Below, in pieces: positions 1-8,524 of a stretch of DNA of 22,524 bases. Below the pieces are notes generated by a model, which had not been told where the DNA came from, did no database searches, and worked only from the letters and a program-made list of their open reading frames with translations. Every line of letters begins with the position of its first letter. Positions within the stretch are counted from its first letter, which is position 1. Both the position numbers and the translations under genes were made by a program. This stretch comes from Myxococcales bacterium (GTDB lineage: Bacteria; Myxococcota_A; Polyangia; Polyangiales; Polyangiaceae): positions 1 to 22,524 of the forward strand of contig JAAFHJ010000022.1 in the NCBI GenBank assembly GCA_013298325.1. The letters are read 5' to 3'.

Positions 1-1
1 G

Positions 2-448
2 GGTGGTTATGACGGCACACGCCTCGATTTCCAGGGAAGCATCCCCCTCTCCGGTGGCCCTTCTCGCGTGTATCTTGCACCGGTTGTTGAGCGCGATGGT
101 GCCTACGCGCTGAAGCTCTTCGTCCTCTGCTACGACGCCGGCACTCTTTACGTGATCGACCCCGAAACGACCGCCGTCGAGAACGTCATCCGGACCGCCC
201 CGGGCCCCTTCGCGCTTGCCTTCGACCCTTTCGATTTCGACGCTGCAGCCCGCAACGAAAAGGCGCCGCTCGGCACCGTCACCAAGGGGGGCGCAACGCT
301 CCCCGTTCATCGCTTTCGATTTGCCTATCTGGCAAGCTTTCTCCGCTCTTACGTGCAGGTGCTCGATCTTGATGCCACCGCCGCTGGCGGTTCCTTTGAG
401 ACGGTCGTCTTCTCCCTCGGGGAGCCGACGGCACCGAAAGGGTCGTGA
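2..448 (+). CDS. C-terminal part of a beta-propeller-like secreted protein (5' end outside window)
   Basis: The reading frame is open from the first bases of the window to a TGA at 446-448, so about 148 C-terminal residues are seen and the start lies upstream. The GTG at 68 is internal to the open frame and is not needed as a start. The visible part has short hydrophobic strands with the pattern LYVIDPETTAVENVI followed by GPFALAFDP. This is the repeat style of YncE/NHL-type seven-bladed propellers, in which a blade ends in a V-I-D strand. The next gene starts within its stop codon (TGATG) and encodes a protein of the same style, so the two are probably co-translated and may act together at the cell surface. 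No catalytic motif is visible. The propeller assignment is by pattern only, and the exact function is unknown. Confidence 0.7.
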   Translation, partial: GGYDGTRLDFQGSIPLSGGPSRVYLAPVVERDGAYALKLFVLCYDAGTLYVIDPETTAVENVIRTAPGPFALAFDPFDFDAAARNEKAPLGTVTKGGATLPVHRFRFAYLASFLRSYVQVLDLDATAAGGSFETVVFSLGEPTAPKGS

Positions 449-3400
449 TGCGTTTCCGTGTAGCTTACCTGCTTCCCCCCGCGCTTCTTCCGCTTGCTGT
501 GCTCGCCGCGAGCGCCGTCGGCGAATTCGGCTGCGCCTCGTCCACGGCCCAGGAGGCCCTCCGCACCTTCGACCGCGCCGAGCGCTTGGCGACGGTTTGC
601 GTTCGGGTGGCGACCATCAAGGACGGCGTCCGTACCCTGATCGATCCGGTCGCCGTCCCCGACGGCGAGTGCCCGAAGGTCCCCGGTGCGACCGACCCGT
701 CCGCCGCCCTCGCGCACGTCGTCGGCTTCGTGACCCAAACGACGCGTGGCGAGCTTGCCGCCGTGGATCTCTCGTCATCGTCGATTCTCGACGTCGATCG
801 CACGACCCCCGGCGTCGACCCGATCGTCGCCCCGACGCTTCCGACGGACGTTGCTGCAAGTTCTGACAGTTCCACGATTTTCGTCGCAGGCGGCTCCCCA
901 GGCGCCTACGCGCTCTACGGGGCGCCGACCGTCGGCCTCCTCGGGCAGGGCTTCTTCGTCGGCGCGACGCCGCCCCCTTCGCTCCTCGCCTACCGGGCCT
1001 GCGCCCTCCCGTCGCGCCCGTCGCGTATTTTTTCGCTGCCGAACGATGCGACGAACCCCTTCGCGTCGCCGGGCCGCATCGCCGTCGTGCTTGGCGGCAC
1101 GCGCCTCGACCCGGCACGGGTGCTCGTCCTCGACGCGGCGCCGTTCACCGCGACCGGGAGCCTCGTCCCCGGTGAGATCGGAGCGTGCCCGATCCTCGGA
1201 AGCATTGAGGTAGCCGGCGCCCCGAGCGCGGTGCCAAGTGGACAAGCGTGGGGGGACGGCCTCGGCTTTGACGGCGGCACCGCTGCAATTCCACTGCCGG
1301 GGGCCCCCGCAGGCTGCAAAACCGCAGGGGACGCAGGGGCCGACGGCGGCTCCGACGCCGGTGCTGGCGACGCCGGTGCTGGCGACGCAGGGGCTGTACC
1401 GGAAGCTTCCGACGCAGCACGAATCGGCGACGGAGCCCGTGACGACCACTACTTGTATCTTGCAGATAGTGCGCGCCCGGTGGTTCACGTCATCGACGTC
1501 GCCGATCCGGCAAAGCCGAAAGAGCTCGCCCCGTACGTGCTGACGTCGGCCGTCGACGCCACGCGCGTCGGTGGGACGCTTTCCGTCGCCGTGAGCCCGC
1601 CGACCCGCAATTTCAAGCGGTTCCTCTACGCGATCGACAGCGTCGATGGCTCCATCGCGGTGTTCGACGCGACCGATCCGACAACCGCTGCGCGGGCCCC
1701 CCTCCAACGCCCCCATCCCGAGGCGAACCCCTTCCAGGCGCCCGATCGCCTCGTGTTTGGCGCGAAAGCGGCGCAAGTCGCCTTTGCCCGCCACGACTTC
1801 CCGCTGCTCCGCGACGCCAAGGGGAACAGCCTCCCGTCGCCGAAGACTGGGCTCCTCTGCAATCCGAACCCTGGGGCGACCGATGACGGCGTCGCCTACA
1901 CGGCGAACGGGAATTACACCGCGACGGCGCTTGGACCGAACCGTCTCCGCGGCATCTTCGGCTTCGTGACGCTGACGAACGGTGAGGTCACGGTCATCGA
2001 CGTCGACGACTGGGATGCCCCCTGCCGCCGGCCCGCCGATCTCGGCGGAACCGTTCCGGTTTCTGACGCCACGCCGACCATGCCGGTCGGCCCGTCGAGC
2101 GACCCCTACGGCGCCCCGATCGCCGCCTCGGGGGCGACGACCGACGAAGCTTACTACCCGGTGTCGGCCCCCCACCGCCCGCGCACCAGCTACTTCCTCC
2201 GGGAAGACGCCGATCAAGGGCGCAAGATCCCGGCCCTCGCCTCACCGCCGACGCTTTCGCTCGTCGACGCGCCGCTGCCGACGCAGGGGCCGGAAGCTGC
2301 CAAATACCCTACGATTTTGCCGACGACGACCGCCGTCCGCGACTTCACGCTCGCCGACCCAGCGTCCGTTCGTGATGCGAGTGTCACCACGCCCAGTGCC
2401 ACGTCGGTCCCTGGCGTCCGCCTGTCGTGGGAGGCCCCCGAACTCCAAGTCGATCAGACGTGGACGGTCGCCTACGAAGGTGTGCTGCCCGGCTTTGACG
2501 GCCTTTCGGGGCGGCTCTCCTCCACCGACGGCGAGAAGTCGCTCATCCTCGCGCAGCCAGATGCGCTCTTCTGCCGTCGAGGCGTCGAAGACGCCTACGC
2601 GGGGCGCGAACGGGCGACGCGACTCACCCCGGCACTGGCGACAAGCGGCGGAGCGCCAAGCCGAAATCCGGCGAAAACGCTCGCTGATTACGTGCAGATT
2701 ACCAACGACGTCCTCCCGAGTAGCGACCCCTGGTGGACCGACGGCGTGCTTCCGAGCAGCTGCGAAGCGGTTCTGCCCGGATCGGCCAACCAGCGGCAGG
2801 CGCTCTGCCAGGCGACCTTCGGAAACGTTTCCGACGAGCTCCTTGAGCGCGATTTGCCGATTCTCGAAGCCTATGACGACCGGCTTGTCCTCGGCCGGTT
2901 CGGCTACACCGACCGCGCGAAGGGGATTTCGGCCCGTGAAGTCGTCGCCGCCGACGGCTCAAACGCCGACCTCCTGCGTCGCGCCCGCTGCTGCTTCCAA
3001 GACCGCGTCTCCTTTCAAGTTCGCGCTGGCGCGAGCTTCGTCGCCGTCGGCTCCGCGAGCGGCTACCTCCACCATGTAAGCCGCGACCCGTCGGGCGCCT
3101 GCGTGCTCTCCTGCAGCGACCGCGAACGCCTCCTTGAATCGCGCGTCTTCCCGTCGCCGCGCCCGACCGCTCCGGCCGGCTTTGTCGCCGTCGATCGCAA
3201 CAGCCCGCTCGCCTTCCGCAACCCCTTCTTCTCCTTCGTCGCCTACGAGGCGGCTCCAGGGGCGGTCGGGGCTGGTCAGACGACGGCGCCTGGCCGTGAC
3301 ATGACCTTCCGTTTCCAAACGCGCGGCGGTTATTCGTCGTTGATCTACAACCTCGCCGCTCAGAGTTCTGCGGTCTCTCCGCGCAGCCTCCAGTACATTG

Positions 3401-3498
3401 AGTCGTTGGGAGAATTGGCCGTTGTCGATGGTTCCGCCCAGGGACTTGTCCTCATTGACCTGTCGACGCTCACACTCGGACGCCCGTCCGTGAACTGA
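448..3498 (+). CDS. Large secreted beta-propeller-like protein with Asp/Ala/Gly linker
   Basis: This is a protein of about 1016 residues. I chose ATG 448, which overlaps the preceding TGA by one base; a GTG at 445 would add one residue. Residues 1-25 form a signal peptide (RFR, then a Leu/Pro/Ala-rich core). A Cys at about residue 29 could be lipidated, but EFGC is a poor lipobox, so a lipoprotein is only possible. Segments such as ELAAVDLSSSSILDVDRT, HVIDVADPAKPKELA and SIAVFDATDP recur at propeller-like spacing. A D/A/G-rich linker near residues 290-320 splits the first part; such linkers are common in myxobacterial surface proteins. Several scattered Cys pairs in the second half suggest disulfides outside the cytoplasm. 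The family is unrecognised beyond the propeller style. mutS starts 19 bases downstream, which may simply reflect gene packing. Confidence 0.8.
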   Translation: MRFRVAYLLPPALLPLAVLAASAVGEFGCASSTAQEALRTFDRAERLATVCVRVATIKDGVRTLIDPVAVPDGECPKVPGATDPSAALAHVVGFVTQTTRGELAAVDLSSSSILDVDRTTPGVDPIVAPTLPTDVAASSDSSTIFVAGGSPGAYALYGAPTVGLLGQGFFVGATPPPSLLAYRACALPSRPSRIFSLPNDATNPFASPGRIAVVLGGTRLDPARVLVLDAAPFTATGSLVPGEIGACPILGSIEVAGAPSAVPSGQAWGDGLGFDGGTAAIPLPGAPAGCKTAGDAGADGGSDAGAGDAGAGDAGAVPEASDAARIGDGARDDHYLYLADSARPVVHVIDVADPAKPKELAPYVLTSAVDATRVGGTLSVAVSPPTRNFKRFLYAIDSVDGSIAVFDATDPTTAARAPLQRPHPEANPFQAPDRLVFGAKAAQVAFARHDFPLLRDAKGNSLPSPKTGLLCNPNPGATDDGVAYTANGNYTATALGPNRLRGIFGFVTLTNGEVTVIDVDDWDAPCRRPADLGGTVPVSDATPTMPVGPSSDPYGAPIAASGATTDEAYYPVSAPHRPRTSYFLREDADQGRKIPALASPPTLSLVDAPLPTQGPEAAKYPTILPTTTAVRDFTLADPASVRDASVTTPSATSVPGVRLSWEAPELQVDQTWTVAYEGVLPGFDGLSGRLSSTDGEKSLILAQPDALFCRRGVEDAYAGRERATRLTPALATSGGAPSRNPAKTLADYVQITNDVLPSSDPWWTDGVLPSSCEAVLPGSANQRQALCQATFGNVSDELLERDLPILEAYDDRLVLGRFGYTDRAKGISAREVVAADGSNADLLRRARCCFQDRVSFQVRAGASFVAVGSASGYLHHVSRDPSGACVLSCSDRERLLESRVFPSPRPTAPAGFVAVDRNSPLAFRNPFFSFVAYEAAPGAVGAGQTTAPGRDMTFRFQTRGGYSSLIYNLAAQSSAVSPRSLQYIESLGELAVVDGSAQGLVLIDLSTLTLGRPSVN
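1354..1398 (+). repeat. Tandem 15-base coding repeat (Asp-Ala-Gly-Ala-Gly)
   Basis: GACGCCGGTGCTGGC occurs twice back to back (1354-1368 and 1369-1383), followed by a diverged third unit to about 1398. Each unit encodes DAGAG. The repeat keeps frame and forms the flexible linker of the surrounding secreted protein. It can expand or contract by replication slippage without breaking the gene. Confidence 0.8.
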
Positions 3499-3517
3499 CG
3501 CCAGCGACCGCTCAATC

Positions 3518-6214
3518 ATGGCTTCGAAGAAGAACGCAGTTGCCGCAGACGGGACGCCCGTTCGCAATGAAACCCCTTTTCTCCGCCAATACTACGCGGC
3601 AAAGAGGGGCTATCCCGATGCGCTTCTATTCTTCCGGATGGGGGACTTCTACGAGCTGTTTTTCGACGACGCCGTCCGCGCGTCGCGCGCCCTCGATCTC
3701 ACACTGACTGCGCGTGCAAAGGGGGGCCCCGACGAAATCCCGATGGCGGGGGTCCCCCACCACGCCGCTGCAAATTACATCCAACGGCTCCTCGACCAGA
3801 ACTTCACGATCGCGATCTGCGAGCAAATGGCCGACCCGTCGACCTGCAAGGGGATCGTCCCCCGGGAGGTCGTCCGCGTCGTCAGCCCCGGAATCGTCTA
3901 CGACGACAGCGCTTTACCTGCCCGCGAGAACCTCTTCGTCGCCGCCATCGTCGCTGCGTCGGGGCGCTTCGGCGTCGCTGCCCTCGACGTCACGACCGGC
4001 GAACTCTTGGCCTGCGCAGTCGCCGACGGACCGGTCGCGCTCGCCGAGCTTGTGCGCCTCGATCCCCGCGAGCTCCTCGAAACCGAAGGGGCGACCGCCG
4101 TTGGCGATGCGTTCCGTGCCGCGCGCCCGAAGGTCGCCCGCAGCGCCCCCCGGGAAGCGCCGTCCGCCGAGGAGGCCGATCGTCTGCTTGCTACCCATTT
4201 TCCGGAGCCGACGGCGTCGGTGGTCGACCCGCTCGCCCGCCGTGCCGCCGCATTTGTGCTCGCCTACGGCCTCGCTTCGGAGCCCCACGGCACGCTGCCG
4301 CTCGCGAAGCTGACCGGCTACGCCCCCGAGACGAGCCTCGTCCTGGATGAGGCGACGCTGCGACACTTGGAAATTGCACGGACCTTCGATGGTGGGACGG
4401 AAGGCTCCCTGATCGCCCAGGTCGACGCAACGAAGACGGGGCCCGGTGCCCGCCTGCTTCGCCGCCGCCTCCTCGCGCCGCTTGTCGACGTCGGCGCCAT
4501 TCGAAGGCGCCACGACGAGGTTCAATTCTTTGCGGAGAACCCGTCGATTCGCACGGAAGTTCGGACACTTCTCGGCCACACTCAGGACCTTGAGCGCCTC
4601 GTCGGCCGCGTCCTGCAGCGACGTGCCGGGCCCCGCGACGTCGGCGCCCTCCGCGCAACCGTTGTTGCCCTTGGGCCGATTGCTGACGTCCTCGGGACCT
4701 CGAAGGATTTGCTGCAGGGTGCATCTATTGCCCGCCAGCTCCTTGCGCTGCCTGGCGAGCAAGCCGCCGACTTCCGCTGCGCGGAACTGGCGCGCCTCCT
4801 CGATGAGGCGTTGCAGGATACACTTACCGTCAAGCTCGAAGGGGAGGGGACCGTCTTCCGCACCGGCTACGACCGGGACCACGACGAGGCGACCGACCTC
4901 CGTCGCCACGGGCAAGAGCGCATGCTTGCTCTGGAAACCGAGCTGCGGGACGCCCACGACATCCCGAGCCTAAAGGTGAAATATACACGGGTCTTCGGCT
5001 GGTACGTCGAAGTCACGAAGACCCACGTCGGGAAGGTCCCGGCGACGTGGCGCCGCAAGCAGACGGTCGCCGGCGGGGAGCGCTATTCGAACGAAGCGCT
5101 CGACGCCCTCGCCGATAAACTCGCCGCCGCCGAGGAGACGCTTGTCCGCCGGGAGGCGGAGCTCTTCGAGGCGCTTTGCCAGCAAATTTCCTCGCAGGCG
5201 CCGATCCTTCGCGCCGTTGCCGAGGCGCTCGCCGCCCTCGACGTCGCTGCCGGCCTCGCCGAGATCGCCGAGCGCTTCGACTACCGGCGACCGACCGTCG
5301 ACGACGGGCATGCCCTTCAGATCGTCGATGGGCGCCACCCGGTCGTTGAGCGCCTCGCCGCCGCCGGACGCTTTGTCGCCAACGACACCGCGCTGGACGC
5401 CTTCGTCTCCGCCCGCCGAGACGACGCTTCGTCCGCGACCGAGGCGGCCCCGTTGGCAGCGTCCCCCCCTGCGCGCCTTCAGCTCGTCAGCGGGCCGAAT
5501 ATGGCGGGCAAATCGACCTACTTGCGCCAGACGGCGCTCCTTGTGGTGCTCGCCCAGGCGGGGAGCTTCGTGCCGGCCAAGCGCGCCCACATCGGCGTCG
5601 TCGACCGCGTGCTCACCCGCGTCGGCGCGAGCGACAACCTCGCGCGCGGCGAGAGCACCTTCATGGTTGAAATGAAGGAAACCGCGAATGTTCTCCGGAG
5701 CGCCACGCGAAAGAGCTTGGTGATTCTCGACGAGATCGGCCGCGGGACGAGCACTTGGGATGGCCTCGCGATCGCATGGGCGGTCGCCGAGTACCTCCAC
5801 GACACCGTCCAGTGCCGGGGCCTCTTCGCGACCCACTACCACGAGCTCGCTGCCCTCGCGGAAGGGCGCCCGACCTGCGGCCTTGTCAGCGTATCTGCTC
5901 GCGAATTTGAAGGGGACCTCGTCTTCCTCCACAAGCTGCAGGCGGGGGCGGCGTCGCGGAGCTTCGGCGTCTCCTGCGCGCGCCTCGCCGGGATGCCGGA
6001 GCCAGTGCTGGCCCGCGCGCGCACCGTCCTCGATGAGCTCGAAGGGGGCTCCTTTGCGGCGAGCCCGCGCAAGGGGAAGCCGACGCCTCAATTGGCATTG
6101 TTTGCCCCCTCAAAGCCGAGTCCTGTCCTCGAGACGCTGAAAAACGTCGACATCGACCGCCTCACACCCCTCGAAGCGCTGACGTTCCTCGCCCAGCTCA
6201 AGGCGCTCCTTTAG
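3518..6214 (+). CDS. mutS: DNA mismatch repair ATPase MutS
   Basis: MutS binds mispaired or looped bases and, with ATP, recruits MutL to start mismatch repair. The 898-residue protein is slightly longer than the E. coli enzyme (853). The N-terminal mismatch-reading motif Phe-Xaa-Glu is present as F44-Y45-E46 in MGDFYELF. The connector, core and clamp regions follow. The C-terminal ATPase has the Walker A loop GPNMAGKST at residues 659-667 and the Walker B/signature region DEIGRGTST starting at D738. The extra length comes from a short N-terminal extension and an Ala/Ser-rich insert of about 20 residues just before the ATPase domain. ATG 3518 is the only good start, although no strong Shine-Dalgarno is visible. 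The stop TAG (6212-6214) overlaps the convergent thrC stop. The gene is intact. Confidence 0.98.
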   Translation: MASKKNAVAADGTPVRNETPFLRQYYAAKRGYPDALLFFRMGDFYELFFDDAVRASRALDLTLTARAKGGPDEIPMAGVPHHAAANYIQRLLDQNFTIAICEQMADPSTCKGIVPREVVRVVSPGIVYDDSALPARENLFVAAIVAASGRFGVAALDVTTGELLACAVADGPVALAELVRLDPRELLETEGATAVGDAFRAARPKVARSAPREAPSAEEADRLLATHFPEPTASVVDPLARRAAAFVLAYGLASEPHGTLPLAKLTGYAPETSLVLDEATLRHLEIARTFDGGTEGSLIAQVDATKTGPGARLLRRRLLAPLVDVGAIRRRHDEVQFFAENPSIRTEVRTLLGHTQDLERLVGRVLQRRAGPRDVGALRATVVALGPIADVLGTSKDLLQGASIARQLLALPGEQAADFRCAELARLLDEALQDTLTVKLEGEGTVFRTGYDRDHDEATDLRRHGQERMLALETELRDAHDIPSLKVKYTRVFGWYVEVTKTHVGKVPATWRRKQTVAGGERYSNEALDALADKLAAAEETLVRREAELFEALCQQISSQAPILRAVAEALAALDVAAGLAEIAERFDYRRPTVDDGHALQIVDGRHPVVERLAAAGRFVANDTALDAFVSARRDDASSATEAAPLAASPPARLQLVSGPNMAGKSTYLRQTALLVVLAQAGSFVPAKRAHIGVVDRVLTRVGASDNLARGESTFMVEMKETANVLRSATRKSLVILDEIGRGTSTWDGLAIAWAVAEYLHDTVQCRGLFATHYHELAALAEGRPTCGLVSVSAREFEGDLVFLHKLQAGAASRSFGVSCARLAGMPEPVLARARTVLDELEGGSFAASPRKGKPTPQLALFAPSKPSPVLETLKNVDIDRLTPLEALTFLAQLKALL

Positions 6215-7497
6215 CCGCGGAGCGCGTCGAGAAGGGCGTCGGCGCTTGCGGCGAGCGGTGCCGCGTGGGCGTCGCGGGCAAGGAGTTCGGCGAGCCCCGC
6301 CGGGACGGCGACCGGGCCGCAGATCGGCGTGACGATGGTGTCGAACTTGGCCGGGTGGGCCGTCGCCACGAAGACGCCATTGAAGTCGGCGGGAGCGGCG
6401 GCGACTGCGCAAGCGGTGTGGGGGCAGATCGCGTAGCCGGTCTCGCGGAAAACGGTGGCGATCGTCTGTGCGATGGCAGCGTCGTCGACGGAGACCGCCG
6501 CGATCCCGGCGCGATCGCTTGCGAAATGCCGGAGTCGTTCCAGGTTGCTCGGAGCGCCGACGTCCATCGCGTTCGCGAGGGTCGCGATCGTCGCCGCGGG
6601 GGCCACCTCGCCGGACGCGACGTAGTCGACGAGCATCCGGTTGGCGTTCGTCGCGAGGGTGAGTGTGCCGATCGGCAGGCGCCGCCCGGTGTCGGTGGAA
6701 AGGGCGCGCGCCATCCATGCGGCAAATGCGTTTCCGAGGTTGCCGGTCGGAATTACAAATGAAGTTTCGTGTGCTCCCTCGTTCGACCTCGCAGCACATG
6801 ACAATGCCGCATCTGCGTAATAGGTCATTTGCGGGAGCAGGCGCCCGAGGGAGATGCTGTTCGCCGAGGCGAGCTTTCGCCCGGTCCGTGCGCGCGGAGC
6901 CTGAAAGGCGGCCTTCACCATCGCTTGGCAGTCGTCGAACGTTCCAGAAACACGATAGGTTTCGACATTTCCACCGAAGGCTCCGAGCTGGTGCGCTTGC
7001 CGCGGAGAGACCCGTCCATCCGGGTAGAGGATCACGACGCGGAAGCCGGGGCGTCCATGGAAAGCGCCGGCGACGGCGGCGCCGGTGTCCCCGGAGGTTG
7101 CGACGAGGATCGTCGTCTCTTCTTCCAAATTTCGGGAAAGACACTCGGCCAGAAAGCGCGCGCCAAAATCTTTGAAAGCGGCGGTCGGTCCGTGGAAAAG
7201 CTCTAAGAAACGGTAGGTTCGCCCGCCGCCTGACGCTTCACGAAGCGGCGCGCCGAAGGGGAAGGCCGCCGCGACGATCGCCGGCAGTTCGCCTTCGAGA
7301 CGATCGCCGGCGAAGAAGGGTGCCAGCAAGCGGACGGCACGGCCAACCAACGTCGATTCTTCAAAAATCGCCGGATCGAGGTGTGGGAACGCTCGGGGGA
7401 CATAAAGCCCGCCGTCGGGGGCGAGCCCCTGGGCCAACGCCTCCGAAAGCGCGCGACCGGGCCCGCTCGGCGTGCGCGTGCTGACGAAGTCGATCAT
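6211..7497 (-). CDS. thrC: Threonine synthase
   Basis: ThrC converts O-phospho-L-homoserine to L-threonine with pyridoxal phosphate, the last step of the pathway. The 428-residue length equals that of the E. coli enzyme. The PLP-binding lysine is K109 in HGPTAAFKDFGARFL, the family signature. The N terminus (STRTPSGPGRALSEAL) and the phosphate-binding ATSGDTGAAVAGAF stretch are also typical. The start ATG at 7495-7497 overlaps the thrB stop as ATGA, so the two are likely translationally coupled; a longer open frame upstream is not used because it would run through thrB. The gene ends convergently with mutS, the two stops sharing bases 6211-6214, with no room for an intergenic terminator. Confidence 0.97.
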   Translation of the reverse strand: MIDFVSTRTPSGPGRALSEALAQGLAPDGGLYVPRAFPHLDPAIFEESTLVGRAVRLLAPFFAGDRLEGELPAIVAAAFPFGAPLREASGGGRTYRFLELFHGPTAAFKDFGARFLAECLSRNLEEETTILVATSGDTGAAVAGAFHGRPGFRVVILYPDGRVSPRQAHQLGAFGGNVETYRVSGTFDDCQAMVKAAFQAPRARTGRKLASANSISLGRLLPQMTYYADAALSCAARSNEGAHETSFVIPTGNLGNAFAAWMARALSTDTGRRLPIGTLTLATNANRMLVDYVASGEVAPAATIATLANAMDVGAPSNLERLRHFASDRAGIAAVSVDDAAIAQTIATVFRETGYAICPHTACAVAAAPADFNGVFVATAHPAKFDTIVTPICGPVAVPAGLAELLARDAHAAPLAASADALLDALRG

Positions 7498-8486
7498 CGC
7501 GCCCCGGCGGTTGCGGTGAAATTTCGCTGTTCGACGACGGCGCCGGGGGCGGCGACCGGCGAGATCACGACGTCCGAAGGGAGCCCAGCGTCGGCGAACG
7601 CGGTCGCCATCGCGGCCCCGGCGCGGGTCGCGTCGGCCTCGGAAGCGAACCAGCCAAAGACGCTCGGGCCGGCGCCGGAGATGCTCGCCCCGAGGGCGCC
7701 ATGGTCGAGGGCCGCCTGCTTGACCGCCGAGAAACCGGGAATGAGCGGCGCGCGGCGAGGTTCGATCAATCCATCGCGAAGGCCGCGACGGAGGAGGCCT
7801 GCGTCGTTTGTATAGAGGCCCGCGAGCACGAGCGCGAGGTTCTCGCTCTGGTGGACAAATGCGCTCAGCGGGTAGTCGCCCGCGAGGGCGGCGCGGGCCG
7901 TTTTGGTTTCGAGGACGAAGTGGGGATGCACAAGTGCAACATGCAACCACTTAGGGACCGGCACGCGCACCGGCGTGATGATCCCCTCAGAAATTGCCGG
8001 CGCGATGGTAAGACCGCCGAGCAGCATCGGCGCGACGTTGTCGCCATGGGCGGCCCCGCTCGCGAGCGCCTCGCCGCCGACGGCATACCTGTAGAGTGCA
8101 TCAATTGGAAGCGCCGTCGTCAGGAGCGCGTTCGCGGCAACCACGGCAGCGACCGCAGAAGCGGCCGAACCGCCCATCCCCGATCCGAGCGCGATCCCCT
8201 TCTCAATGGCGATGTCAAAGCCAAGATCGGCCGCCTCAAGCCCATTTTCGTGGAGGTGGCTGAGGAGGTCGAGGAGGGCCCGCCCGGCGGTGTTCCGCGC
8301 CGCCTCCGCGGGGAGCGCGATCGGGTCGATGCCGGCAAACGTGATCGCCGTGATCTTCACCGTCCCGTGGTCTGCCACCGTGACGGTCACACGGTCGCCA
8401 GCACCGACGAGGGCGTGGCCGAGGAGATCGAAGCCGACGGCAACGTTGCCGACGGAGGCGGGGGCGAAGGCGGTCGCGGAGCGCAT
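7494..8486 (-). CDS. thrB: Homoserine kinase
   Basis: ThrB phosphorylates L-homoserine with ATP, giving the substrate of ThrC. It is a GHMP-family kinase of 330 residues. The N terminus has the substrate-site segment APASVGNVAVGFDLLG, and the phosphate-binding GHMP loop is GIALGSGMGGSAAS (about residues 97-110). A C-terminal Gly-rich ISGAGPSVFGW motif completes the fold. The start ATG at 8484-8486 lies 38 bases after the thrA stop. The stop TGA overlaps the thrC start (ATGA). The gene is the middle member of a thrABC operon in the same order as in E. coli. Confidence 0.97.
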   Translation of the reverse strand: MRSATAFAPASVGNVAVGFDLLGHALVGAGDRVTVTVADHGTVKITAITFAGIDPIALPAEAARNTAGRALLDLLSHLHENGLEAADLGFDIAIEKGIALGSGMGGSAASAVAAVVAANALLTTALPIDALYRYAVGGEALASGAAHGDNVAPMLLGGLTIAPAISEGIITPVRVPVPKWLHVALVHPHFVLETKTARAALAGDYPLSAFVHQSENLALVLAGLYTNDAGLLRRGLRDGLIEPRRAPLIPGFSAVKQAALDHGALGASISGAGPSVFGWFASEADATRAGAAMATAFADAGLPSDVVISPVAAPGAVVEQRNFTATAGAR

Positions 8487-8524
8487 GGCCGCGGTCTACC
8501 ACGACTTTGCCGAGCTGTTTTTGC

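Noticed and set aside
1331..1398. Short repeats considered as a CRISPR or regulatory repeat array
   Set aside because: Units are contiguous without spacers, in frame, and encode a protein linker.
775..2217. Minus-strand open frame of 480 codons
   Set aside because: Arg-rich product with no domain, antisense to a gene with a signal peptide and good codon use.
7498..7950. N-terminal extension of thrC
   Set aside because: It overlaps the well-conserved end of thrB and encodes Arg/Pro-rich sequence; thrC homology begins at the ATG at 7497.
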